Position numbers and translations under genes: made by a program. Shown one piece after another: positions 1 through 9,947 of a stretch of 64,000 bases of DNA. The first letter of the stretch is position 1. Each line of letters opens with the position of its first letter. Source of the DNA: Strongylocentrotus droebachiensis (taxonomy: Eukaryota > Echinodermata > Echinoidea > Camarodonta > Strongylocentrotidae); contig JAVYIG010006798.1 in assembly GCA_035222895.1 (NCBI GenBank), positions 47,607 through 111,606 on the forward strand. Reading direction: 5' to 3'. The notes under the pieces were generated by a model. It had not been told where the DNA came from and did no database searches. It saw only the letters and a list, made by a program, of their open reading frames with translations.

Positions 1-10
1 CTTCTCTTAC

Positions 11-72
11 GTCTCAGCTTTGGTCCTGTCCTTGGTCTTGGAAAGTCCACCCATGGGGCTGGAGAAAGTCAT
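11..72 (-). CDS. Possible start exon of an unrecognised gene leaving the left edge
   Basis: On the minus strand an ATG at 72 opens a 20-codon frame (begins MTFSSPMGGLSKTKD) that runs into a good donor, GAGAC|GTAAGAG, at 9-10. The rest of the gene would lie beyond position 1. A related segment at 276-345 keeps the ATG and most codons but lacks the donor. I do not recognise the peptide. It could instead be part of a dispersed repeat; the evidence is only the frame, the donor and the partial duplication. Confidence 0.25.
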
Positions 73-346
73 GTTCGGAAAATTCAAGACGAAGTAGACA
101 ACCTGCTAACAAGACGAGTCTCCTAGATAGCCAGCAGATAAATAAAGGGGAGGGGTGGTAGATAGACACAGCGATACATTTAATTGAAAACACCAGGAAT
201 ATATATTTATTCCTTCTTTGTATTTTTTGTATTAAATTAAATAATATGATAAAAACAAGTTTAATGTCTTTGATCTTCGAAAGTCCATCCATAGGACTGG
301 AGAAAGTCATGTTCGGAGAATTCAAGACGCAGTAGATGAGCTGCCA
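40..346 (-). repeat. Duplicated ~70 bp segment (40-112 and 276-346)
   Basis: Both segments share the run containing GGAGAAAGTCATGTTCGG, and both lie in the same orientation about 235 bp apart. The divergence between them is modest. The left copy contains the possible start exon; the right copy reads through without a splice donor. This is either a duplicated first exon or a low-copy repeat. Confidence 0.55.
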
Positions 347-589
347 ACAGTCCGTCAAATGTCGCAGGCATACCAAAGAGCGAGAGAGAGAGAGACACTC
401 TCCAGAAAACTACCCCCGGACAAACAGCCTTGGATAACTATACGCTTACTCTATTACCCCCATGACGGGTATCTCTAACTCTTTTTACACTTATATGTAT
501 TTTTCTGAGGGTAATATGGGTAATTTCGAAGGGGATAACTGTCTTGGGGAGTATTTGCCCGAGGTTATAGTTTTCTGCATGGAGTTGTA

Positions 590-1150
590 TTGTCCGATAC
601 GTTTTTCACATTATTTAGATATTGCTAAAAAAGTTTTTACTTAAGTTCCGTTTTACTGAGGATAATAAGGTACAATGAGCACTAAAATTCCACTGCATCA
701 ATAAATTCATACCTTAATAATATTTCATTAAAGTCGTTTACCTAGAATGAATTAATGTTCATGTACTTTATACTATTCTTTTGCTGCTATGTTAGACATT
801 GTAAACAACGATGCTCTGTTGCTCACATATACATGGCTTACTGTGAAAATCTACAACGATTAACAATAATCTGCACAATTAATTTCCTCTCTTTCGACTT
901 TAAAATCACTCCAAACCTGTTTAATGACAATAAGGTAGTAAACTTAAAGCAGAGGTTACATTCAAACCTTGTCCTCCACCTCGCTCATGTTATTTAACCA
1001 TGTTTTAGTTTTTGTATAGTGTTTTTGTATAATCTTACATAGGGACAGAAAATGTATTAACTACGAGTAGTATTCTAGTAAGAAACAACAGAAAATAAAT
1101 AAGCGACTGTCTTGATAAACAAACGTTTTCTTGCCAATCAGATTTTATTA
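590..1150. repeat. Distal flank of tandem unit A
   Basis: This AT-rich stretch matches the start of unit C (about 9590-9950) over several hundred bases, including the stretch after CACATTATTTAGATATTGCT. It marks the left boundary of the tandem array near 590. No coding sequence was seen. Confidence 0.65.
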
Positions 1151-1152
1151 AT

Positions 1153-2534
1153 TCAGTGCGTGTCATAGTTCTGAAAGACAACTTCTCGTAGTAATCGCAG
1201 GAGAATGATTTCAGCGATTGTCTGATTGTCATTAACAACGCCGTTTTCGATCTCGCTGACTGACAAATCCAGAGATGACACATCGATTGTAGTGGTACTT
1301 CCATAAAAGCGATCGACCATGAAATCGTTGTCCTCGTCGCTCTCGAAGAATAAAGCCAACTCACTGACGTTACCGGATGATAAACTCGAATGCCAACTTA
1401 AGTTGTCGTCATCATAGCCAGCATTGTTGGCAGAGATGTTTCTAGGAATGACGTATTGGACGTCGTTCTTCTCGTTGCGACCCTGATTAGATGCGGGAGC
1501 GTGGGAGACGGCATATAGACGGTTACCTCGGGCAGAGGTAGATCTGTCGAAAGCGACAGAGTCCAAGTTGGATTCGCCACTTGCAATGTGGAACTGCAAG
1601 ACAGAACATTGAAAATACAGTTATTTGAGATATTTTAATTCAAGTCAGAATTGAGTTTAATGGCTTTCTCTTCTAAACATCAGGTTTGAGTTTAAAATCA
1701 AGTTGTTAATTTAAGTTTATGGAAAGCACGTTTTTTTAACTCTAAAACTCAGGTTAAACGTCGTAAAGTTGGATCTAGCATGTTAAAAGTGTAAAACTAC
1801 CATTTTGAAAACGCCGCAATTCTCGGCTCTTTTAATGTTAATCAATATTTTGGATTTTAAGTGTTTCATCAAAAATTTGCTTTAAAAAAAAAATGTCAAA
1901 ATGGACTAAGGACTTTTTGATTTTCAAGCATTTAGTTTATAATGATTTACAGTCAACAAATATAACATTTACAGACAGTTCCATGGAAAAACCTTTGAAA
2001 CTCAAATTTACACTGATATTTGCATTATGAATGTAATGTTAATGACGATGAATGTAAATGATTATTCAATTGAATTCCTTAACAAGATATCACATTGATA
2101 ACTAAGTATCTTTGAAATATATTAATTTGTTTATATTCTTTAAACAATCACAAATGGCTTACCAATTGAATATCTTCAGCTCTCAGTCTACGGGGACGAT
2201 CGTCTATGTCAGCAGATGCTGAAAAACAAATGATTTATCTCAATGAAAATATATTCAATGTACACCTGTACAATTACATTGCAAAAGATATAGCACAATT
2301 ACATACTACATGACACTCAAAAATAACCATGCCGAAAAGTATTTTATCGTCTATTATTATTTTTATGGAAGCGTACATATAGGCCTCCGGGATGAGCTAG
2401 AATAATAAGATTAGTCAATTTTTTACAAATATTTTTTTACCTGGTGAACAGCAACATAATTTTCTAAATCCTTTGGTCACTGTCTTTCTGAATCGACCAA
2501 AGAATCGGCGCCTTCTCGAAGATTGATTTGGCAT
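1153..2534 (-). CDS. Tandem family gene, copy A: unrecognised 196-residue protein
   Basis: Three exons on the minus strand: 2441-2534 (ATG at 2534), 2163-2218 and 1153-1593, joined in phases 1 and 0 with GT-AG introns to give 196 residues. Exon 1 begins MPNQSSRRRRFFGRFRK and ends in a Cys triplet (residues 27-29) that could be lipidated. Exon 2 encodes RPRRLRAEDIQL. Exon 3 has a Ser/Asn/Asp-rich acidic middle (ESDEDND near residue 125) and a C-terminal helix-like tail ending NYDTH. There is no signal peptide or membrane segment. I do not recognise the family. Three copies that keep the same intron-exon plan and long open third exons argue for a real gene. AATAAA lies four bases past the stop. 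Upstream are two TGACGTCA sites. Confidence 0.75.
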
Positions 2535-2655
2535 TGTGAAGCAAGCAAGATGTACAGACATCCGAATGCTAGGGGAATTCATTAAGAATGAAGCATTGGC
2601 AACGCACTTTCATGAAAAGTAAACAAATGCCAGCGCGTAGCGCCTTAGACCATTG

Positions 2656-2745
2656 TGACGTCACGAATATCTTGATCCGGTAGTTCCTGCAAAGTGATTG
2701 GCTGAAAGTTTGACGTGTTGCGCTGCTCGCATTATTATGACGTCA
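2656..2745. promoter_or_regulatory. Paired CRE sites, copy A
   Basis: Perfect palindromic TGACGTCA octamers sit at 2656-2663 and 2738-2745, 122 and 204 bp upstream of the copy A start codon. ATF/CREB-type bZIP factors bind this site. The same pair with the same 82 bp spacing occurs in copies B and C, so the spacing is conserved. A half-site TGACGTG lies between them. Confidence 0.6.
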
Positions 2746-2793
2746 CAAAGCGTGACTGAGGGGAGAGTGAGATATACGGATAAGAGTGAATGA

Positions 2794-2847
2794 TCAAGAG
2801 AGAGAGAGATAAAGATAGAGAGTCCGATGGAGAAAGATGGAGAAGGG

Positions 2848-2883
<36 letters not shown>

Positions 2884-2895
2884 AAGAAACAGAGC

Positions 2896-2933
<38 letters not shown>

Positions 2934-2975
2934 GCGAAAGAAAGAGAGAGAGTGAGAAAGGGGGAGGGAGAAAGA
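2794..2975. repeat. GA-rich microsatellite, copy A
   Basis: A nearly pure purine tract of imperfect (GA)n about 250 bp upstream of the copy A start. Long open frames across it on both strands are products of the low complexity and are not genes. Confidence 0.9.
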
Positions 2976-3539
2976 GTAAAAGGTGATTATTTTGGAATAA
3001 ATATTTTAGAAAAATTGGAGTCAGAGCCACATATTTAAATTAGACATGAAATGAATTGTTTCTTATAAAGTTAGAATTTAATTTACCTCTATTCATTGAA
3101 AGAATGAGACAATATTATGATCCATGTATATTCTTGACATATACATGTAGCTTATATTTTCACGGAACTTTATTGCTTAATTTAAATAGTCATAGAATTC
3201 CGACAAGATAACATTTCTCTATAAAAATAAACCATATCGTCATAATTATTTCATAAAAAGAGGTAAAGAAAAATTATTCCAAATCTATGGGCAACGATGC
3301 GTGTTACATTTACAATGGATCATGATAATACTTGTACCTTGTTGTTGTTGTTTTAATTTATAGGCGTTTCTTATTCAGAAGTGAATATTTACGCCTCTTC
3401 TCTTAGGATTTTTATTCCTTTAAAATTAGATTAACTTTTTTTGATATATAGATTTGGATAAATTGGATTTTTAAAAGCTAATCTTTTGTTTAATGTTGAA
3501 GAATTCAGTGGCTGGCGAGCAAAAGGCTTATCGGCTATA

Positions 3540-4231
3540 CAGTGCGTCCCAGAAAAAACGAAACCGAGAAGTATCGATGTTTTATCATAACTTAATCACA
3601 ACCATAATTAATGAATGATACATATTTGGAAAGCTCAGAGTCTCCTCTTTCAGTTGATGCTACTCACGCATGAGTGATTAAAAGCAATTTGAAGGAAGGA
3701 AACCAAAAAGTAATTTGGCGGGCGGTATCTGAATTTCAAAGACAAATTCATATTTCTAGAAAGTTCATTTTCTGTTCTTTCATATGATACCTCAATCAAG
3801 AAAAATGAGCCAGGAATAACAAAGTTCTGTTTGTTTAAAGTAGCCCTTACATTTTCATAATTTTAACAAACGAATTCGTTTTCACTGGGTGCCTGCCGTA
3901 GCAAAAAGCAGATTTGACAAAAGACTTAACTCCGTTTCGTTGACAATTAATCAGCCATGCATAAAGACTCTCGTCTACGGCTGATTGTCAACGAAACGGA
4001 GTTAAGTCTTTTGTTAATTTCGTTCATTGATACGGCAGGCAGCCAGTGAAAACGAATTCGTTTAATAAAACTTTTAATCACTCATGCGTGAAATATGCAT
4101 TATTTGAGTAGCATCACATGAAAGAAGAGACTCTAAGCTTTCCAAATATGTATCATTTATTAATTATAGTTGTGATTAAGTTATGATAGAACATCGATAC
4201 TTCTCGGTTTCGTTTTTTCTGGGACGCACTG
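3540..4231. mobile_element. Fold-back (palindromic) TA-target element, copy 1
   Basis: The element starts CAGTGCGTCCC and ends in its reverse complement, with TA on each side (3538-3539 and 4232-4233). The arms are near-complete inverted repeats meeting around 3965. The right arm lacks about 170 bp that the left arm has. It has no coding capacity. The TA target and the termini suggest Tc1/mariner-type mobilisation. Confidence 0.8.
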
Positions 4232-4499
4232 TATAGGACGCCAAAGGACCAGCTCGGACACGGTACGTTGTGACAAGCTTCTCAACTCAGCCTAATGCTG
4301 AGCCTAGGCCCTCCGACGTCCACCAATATGTCTAGTCGTCTCCACCGCGTTTCTTCAAAATTTTGTCCGAAAACCGATAAAAAATAGATTATATACATGA
4401 AGATTCTAAACTTTAATATATTTTTTTTTCCTTTTTTGTTTTCTTTCTCACTCTTCTTCTTCATGTATTACTCACTACAAAAAGCGAAACATCTTGGGC

Positions 4500-5366
4500 T
4501 CAAATAATTATGTGCGGTGCAAGGAGGTTAGTATAGGGGTACAGGTGTACCCTTTTAGTTCTAACTACGAAGTTGACCAGAGCCTGTTGGTGATTAATGT
4601 CTGTTGATTTCAGGAGTATTGGGATTACTTTTTCGTTTTCTATGCCAGATTCTGTTATAAGCATGGCTCTTTCTATAAGAAAGAGTGGGCATTTGCATAA
4701 AAAATGTTTAACTGTTTCTTTTTCGTGCTCACAGTTTGAACAATGACCGGTCTCATGTGGATTCAACTCAAATAGATTTGCATTTAAACCTAAGTTTCCC
4801 ATTCTTAGGCGATGAAGAATAGTTTCATGATTTCTGTTGTTCAAGTAACATACAAATGTTTTTGATACTAGAGTTTGCGTTTCCCGTAGGGGGGATGATG
4901 TTTCATTCCATCTTTTTTGCCATATCTCTATGTAGTATTTCTTTATAACATAATTTGATTCTGCTCTGGTAAGAGCGTTGTTGATTTCTATATTTTTATT
5001 TAGTCCTGCTTTAGCAAACTTATCTGTTATCTCATTGTGTTGTAGACCACAATGACTGGGAATCCATTCGAAATTGACCTCGGTGCCCTTGTATTTTAGT
5101 TGACTACACAGGGTTAAAATTTCAAGAATGAAAGATTCGTCTTTACGAGATTCTATGGCCTGGAGTGAACTCAAAGAATCAGAAAAGATGACTGCCCCGT
5201 GTAGAGTCCTTGGAGTTGTAATAACCATGTTAGGGCAAGTACAATTGCGGCCATTTCTGCTCTTAAGAAGATGTGTAATTAGCCAGTCTCTTAGATTGAG
5301 AAACATCATAACAAGGTACATGAAATGCAGCAGCAGCAGAGTCCTTATCTGGCGATCTTGATCCAT
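4500..5366 (-). pseudogene. LINE RNase H and C-terminal Cys/His region
   Basis: An open frame with VIFSDSLSSLQAI and EWIPSHCGLQHNEITDKFAK, both typical of the LINE RNase H domain. A C-terminal CSNCEHEKETVKHFLCKC motif of the CxxC...H...C type follows. The first part of this frame, before about 5200, is out of register with the RNase H start found in the neighbouring frame, so at least two frameshifts separate them. Confidence 0.7.
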
Positions 5367-6147
5367 CTGTATATATGTGTAAATAATTTTTCCATTTCGA
5401 ATTTATCAATTCTAGGGCTGCTTGTTTTGGGGCAAAACAGATATCTGTTTTCGTTATTACCTCTTTTAGCTCAGATGACACATGGGGAGAGAGCATTTTC
5501 CAAAAGGGTGTGTTGAAAATAAACTTCATTGGATCTTCTAGTATGTAACTGAATGTTAATGTACAATCCTTGGTTCTACTTCCAAATGCTAATCTAGAGT
5601 TAGTACCTCCAAGAATATTAAATTGCCAACAGTCTTTCACATCTTCGTTCAGAGGGTGTTTGCGCATACTCTCGATTCTTTTTCTTAGTTTAATTGATAA
5701 CATTTCTCGCCTTAAATCAAAAGGCATTTCGCCTAGTTCGACTTGCAGCGTTTTAAGGGATGTACCTTTCCGAGCGTCTGCACAAACAAATAAAGATTGG
5801 TACTGAACTGAGTTCAACATATCTTTTGCGCTTGTGGTAGCCGAGTTGTATGCCTCGCAACCATAGTCGATAATTGATAGTATTAATGCTTTATATATCA
5901 TCACTAGTTCTTTAGCATCTCCAGACCACTTGGCGTATGCTAGACTTTTGATAACATTAATTCTACCTTTACATCTTTTACTAATATCTAATAAATGAGG
6001 CCTCCAAGTCATCCGTTTGTCAAATGTGACGCCGAGATACTTGTGCCCTTTATGTGGTGTCAACTTTTGACCTCTTATATATAACTCGTAGTTATCATCA
6101 TTTGTATTGTTCGAAAATAAGATAGGGGTCGTTTTCTCTACCGACAT
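5263..6147 (-). pseudogene. LINE reverse transcriptase thumb and RNase H start
   Basis: An open frame containing KYLGVTFDKRMTW and IDYGCEAYNSA, the usual post-palm region of LINE reverse transcriptases, then the RNase H start IYTDGSRSPDKDSAAAAF. It is separated from the upstream palm by the MITE at 6149-6314 and from the rest of RNase H by frameshifts near 5260-5330. It is not a functional gene. Confidence 0.75.
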
Positions 6148-6148
6148 A

Positions 6149-6314
6149 TTGGCCCGAATTCACAAAGCAAGGTTTGAGCTCAGACCTCCTTTTGTTTCGC
6201 CAAACCTCGTTTTGTTCTTTACAAACCAGGTTTGTAAAAAAACGCGTAAAACGCGTCATATGACGTACGAAAACAAAGGTTTGTCGACAAACCTCCTTTG
6301 TGAATTCGAGCCAA
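6149..6314. mobile_element. Short MITE inside the LINE
   Basis: 166 bp with terminal inverted repeats (TTGGCCCGAATTCACAAAG and a near-identical copy at the other end), flanked by TA dinucleotides at 6147-6148 and 6315-6316. It splits the LINE reverse transcriptase just before the SVEKT motif. It has no coding capacity. A Tc1/mariner-derived MITE is the best fit. Confidence 0.75.
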
Positions 6315-6472
6315 TAAGTCCAAATGGATTGAGCCATGAGTTCAAATATTGTTGTATGTTCTGGATATTTTGTTTTACATCATGGCCTGATTCCCAAATT
6401 ACGATGTCGTCTGCATAAATCAAGCTATGTAAATATGGTCTCAAAGGTATGTCACTTATCATTATATTATCG
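6315..6472 (-). pseudogene. LINE reverse transcriptase palm fragment
   Basis: Contains LIYADDIVIWES, the catalytic YADD motif of a LINE reverse transcriptase, then a short helix region ending at SWLNPFGL where the MITE begins. The coding frame enters abruptly at about 6472, where the sequence switches to unit flank shared with units B and C. That marks the 5' truncation point. Confidence 0.7.
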
Positions 6473-6840
6473 TTTCGTAATTGTCTTTCTCTCATCGGTC
6501 GACATCGATTCTTTCTCTCTACTCAAATGTTTTGGATAGAGGGTCAGGAGGTCAGCGGTCTAACTGACGAACTACAAAACTACACCATTGGATGTGGGTA
6601 CAGGCAGGCTGATGGCAGTCGTATCATCATCGTGTAACTTTGTCTTTTTCCTCACCCTTTATTTATCTTCCTTCTTCTTTTAAATCTTTTTTTTTTATCT
6701 CACCCGTATTATCTAACCCTTGTTTTTGTATAGTGCTTTAGTATGTATTAATTACAAGTAGTATTCTCGTAAGAAACAACAGAAAGTTAATAAACGACTG
6801 TCTTGATAAACAAACGTTTTCTTGCCAATCAGATTTTATT
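6472..6840. repeat. End of unit A and start of unit B
   Basis: Resumes the unit sequence interrupted at about 3345: CGTAATTGTCTTTCTCTC and the following 150 bp match 9412-9590 and 13120-13290. From about 6720 the sequence matches the gene-proximal flank of units A and C. No gene seen. Confidence 0.6.
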
Positions 6841-6843
6841 AAT

Positions 6844-8697
6844 TCAGTGCGTGTCATAGTTCTTAAAGACAACTTCTCTTAGTAATCGCAGAAGAATGAT
6901 TTCAGCGATTGTCTGATTGTCATTAACAACGCCGTTTTCGATCTCCGTGACTGACAAATCCAGAGATGACACATCGATTGTAGTGGTACTTCCATCAAAG
7001 CGATCGAGCATGAAGTCGTCATCATCGTCACTCTCGAAGAATAAAGCCAACTCACTGACGTTACCGGATGATAAACTCGAATGCCAACTTAAGTTGTCAT
7101 CATCATAGCCAGCATTGTTGGCAGAGATGTTTCTAGGAATGACGTATTGGAAGTCGTTCTCCTCGTTGCGACCCAGATCAGATGCGGGAGCGTGGGAGAC
7201 GGCAGATAGACGGTTACCTCCTCGGCCAGAGGTAGATCTGTCGAAAGCGACAGAGTCCAAGTTGGATTCGCCACTTGCAATGTGGAACTGCAAGACAGAA
7301 AATTGAAAATACAGTTATTTGTAGATATTTTAGTTCAATTCAGAGTTGATTTTAATTTCTTTCTCTTCTAGACATCAGGTTTGAGTTTAAAATCTAGTTG
7401 TTATTTAGTGTTATGGAAAGCACGTTTTTTAACTCTAAAACTCAGGTTCCACGTCGAAAGTTGGATCTAGCATGTTAAAAGTGTAAAGCTACTTATTTGA
7501 AAACGCTGTCAATTCTCGGCTCGTTTAATGTTCATCAATATCTGGAATTTTAGGTGTTTCATCTAAAATTTGCTTTTCAAAAAAAATATGTCAAAATTGA
7601 CAATTTGATTTTCAAGCATTTAGTTTATGATGATTACAGTCAAGAAATATACATTTACAGACAGTTCAATAGACAAACCTTTGAAACTCAAAAGTTAATG
7701 ATCATCTATGATCTATGTAAATGATTATTCAATTCTCGCTACCCCAAATAGCGATTCTGCCGAGATCCGGGGAAAATCCTGAAAACGCGCATTGCATTAT
7801 GGGATAGCTTTTCGACATTACAGCTTCCTGTGCAGGCGTTCGTGATCACAACCCTCTCTTTCACGGTAGAGTTTAACGGCCTTTTGTGCTAAAGTCACTA
7901 ATTCTGCCCGAAGCTTTCCATTGCATATTATAATCTGTACAAATTACACTGATTGGCATCGATTTTAGCGTGCACAGCGAACACAGGCGCTAGCGCCAGC
8001 GGGATGGGACTCTATACCGGAAGTTGTAGTGACGACCCGAGAGAGTGAAAATTACCTCGTCTCGCGAATTTAGAGATTTTCGTACCTATTTAGGGTAGCG
8101 AGAATTGAATTCCTTAACAAGATATCAAATTGATAACTAAAGTATCTTTGAAATGAATTAAATTGTTTATATTCTTTAAATAATCACAAATGGCTTACCA
8201 ATTGAATATCTTCGGCTGTCAGTCTACGGGGACGATTGTCTACGTCAGCAGATGCTGAAAAACAAATGATATATCGTAATGATTTTAACCGTTCAAAACA
8301 AAATGGTGATTGAGCCATACAAGATTATTTTTTCTCTATTTTGATGGATGGTTTCTGAAGTAGAAAGAAATCGCTGCTAAGCGGTTGAACGTGAAAATAA
8401 ATACAATGTACGCCTGAACAATTACATTGCAAAAGATAAAGCACAATTACATACGAAATCAAGATGTTAAATAATACATGACACTCAATACTATGCCGAA
8501 AAGTATTTTATCTTCTAATATTTTTTTCATTAAAGCGTACATGTAGGCCTACGTGGTGAGCTAGAATAATAAAATTAGTAAATTTTTTACAAATGTTTTT
8601 TACCTGGTGAACAGCAACATAATTTTCTAAATCCTTTGGTCACTGTCTTTCTAAATCGACCAAAGAATTGGCGCCTTCTCGAAGATTGATTTGGCAT
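6844..8697 (-). CDS. Tandem family gene, copy B: unrecognised 197-residue protein
   Basis: Same three-exon plan as the gene at 1153-2534: 8604-8697 (ATG at 8697), 8199-8254 and 6844-7287, in phases 1 and 0, giving 197 residues with no stop. It differs from copy A by scattered substitutions and one extra Gly (RGGNR) in exon 3. Codon 10 is CAA (Gln) where copy A has CGA (Arg). The acidic DDDDD run near residue 126 is longer. Intron 1 carries about 120 bp shared with copy C but not copy A. Intron 2 carries a MITE at 7735-8102. This is the most intact copy, together with A. No family recognised. Confidence 0.75.
7735..8102. mobile_element. 368 bp MITE with AATT target duplication
   Basis: The terminal inverted repeats are CTCGCTACCCCAAATAG and its near-exact complement (one mismatch in 17). 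AATT flanks it at 7731-7734 and 8103-8106. Units A (near 2070) and C (near 10807) hold the empty site with a single AATT, so both boundaries and the target duplication are certain. Confidence 0.9.
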
Positions 8698-8818
8698 TGT
8701 GAAGCAAGCAAGATGTACAGACATCCGAATGCTAGGGGAATTCAATAAGAATGAAGCATTGGCAACGCACTTTCATGAAAAGTAAACAAATGCCAGCGCG
8801 TAGCGCCTTAGACCATTG

Positions 8819-8908
8819 TGACGTCACGAATATCTTGATCCGGTGGTTCCTGCAAAGTGATTGGCTGAAAGTTTGACGTGTTGCGCTGCTCGCATTATTA
8901 TGACGTCA
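8819..8908. promoter_or_regulatory. Paired CRE sites, copy B
   Basis: TGACGTCA at 8819-8826 and 8901-8908, 122 and 204 bp upstream of the copy B start. Spacing and orientation are identical to copy A. Confidence 0.6.
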
Positions 8909-8957
8909 CAAAGCGTGACTGAGGGGAGAGCGAGGTATACGGATAAGAGAGAATGAT

Positions 8958-8959
8958 CA

Positions 8960-9002
<43 letters not shown>

Positions 9003-9020
9003 AGGAGAGGGAGAAAGAGT
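8958..9020. repeat. GA microsatellite, copy B
   Basis: A short (GA)n tract at the same place as the longer tracts of copies A and C, upstream of the paired CRE sites. It has contracted relative to both other copies. Confidence 0.85.
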
Positions 9021-9947
9021 AAAAGGTGATCAGTTGATTAAATATTTTAGAAAAGTGTTGTCAGAGCAACATATTCAAATTGTACATGAAATGAATCGAT
9101 TCTTATGAAGTTAGAATTTAATTTACCTCTTTTCATTGAAAGAATGAGACAATATGATTATTCTTGACATATACATGTGGCTTATATCTTCACGGAACTG
9201 TATTGCTTATTTTACAGAGTCATAGAGCTCTGACAAGATAATAATTTTTCTATAAAAAATAAATCATGTCTATGTTTGAATATGGATCCATAAAAGAATC
9301 TATCTATAATTATTTCATGGAAAGAGGGGAAGAAGAATTATTCCAAATTTATGGGCAACGATGCGTGTTTCATATACATTGGATCATGATAATTCTTGTG
9401 TCTCTCTCGTTTCGTAATTGTCTTTCTCTCATCGGTAGAGATCGATGCTTTCTCTCTGCTCAAATCTTTTGGATAGAGGGTCAGGAGGAGGTCGTAATGA
9501 CAAACTACGAAACTACGATAAAATTCTATTGGATGTGGGTACACTGTAAATTTGTCTTTTTCCTCTCCCTTTTTTTTCTCTTCCTTTTTCACGTTTTTCA
9601 CATTATTTAGATATTGCTGAATAAGTTTTTACTTGTAATTTATGTTGACTACTCTATTTTTAAATTGATATCTACAATTTAAGTTCCGTTTTACTGAGGA
9701 TAATAAGGTTGACAATGAGCATTAAAATTACACTTCATCAATAAATACATACCTTAATAATATTTAATTTAAGTCCTTTACCTAGAATGAATTAATGTTT
9801 ATGTACTTTATACAGTTTTTGTATAATCTTACATAGGGACAGAAAATGTATTAATTACAAGTAGATTGCAATAAACAACAGAAAGTAAATAAATGACTGT
9901 CTTGATAAACAAACGTTTTCATGCCATTCTCAAGAGAGTTTATTTAT

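Larger units (their letters stand above)
3341..6472 (-). mobile_element. 5'-truncated, decayed I/jockey-type LINE with RNase H
   Basis: A non-LTR retrotransposon remnant read on the minus strand. It starts inside the reverse transcriptase, continues through RNase H and a C-terminal Cys/His motif, and ends in a 3' untranslated part with a (CAA)n tail at 3341-3352. Its outer edges break sequence that is continuous in units B and C, so it inserted after the array formed. A fold-back element (3540-4231) and a MITE (6149-6314) lie inside it. Several frameshifts show it is dead. Confidence 0.75.

Noticed and set aside
2790..3038. Long open frames across the GA tract on both strands
   Set aside because: Composition-driven; translation is only Arg/Glu or Ser/Leu.
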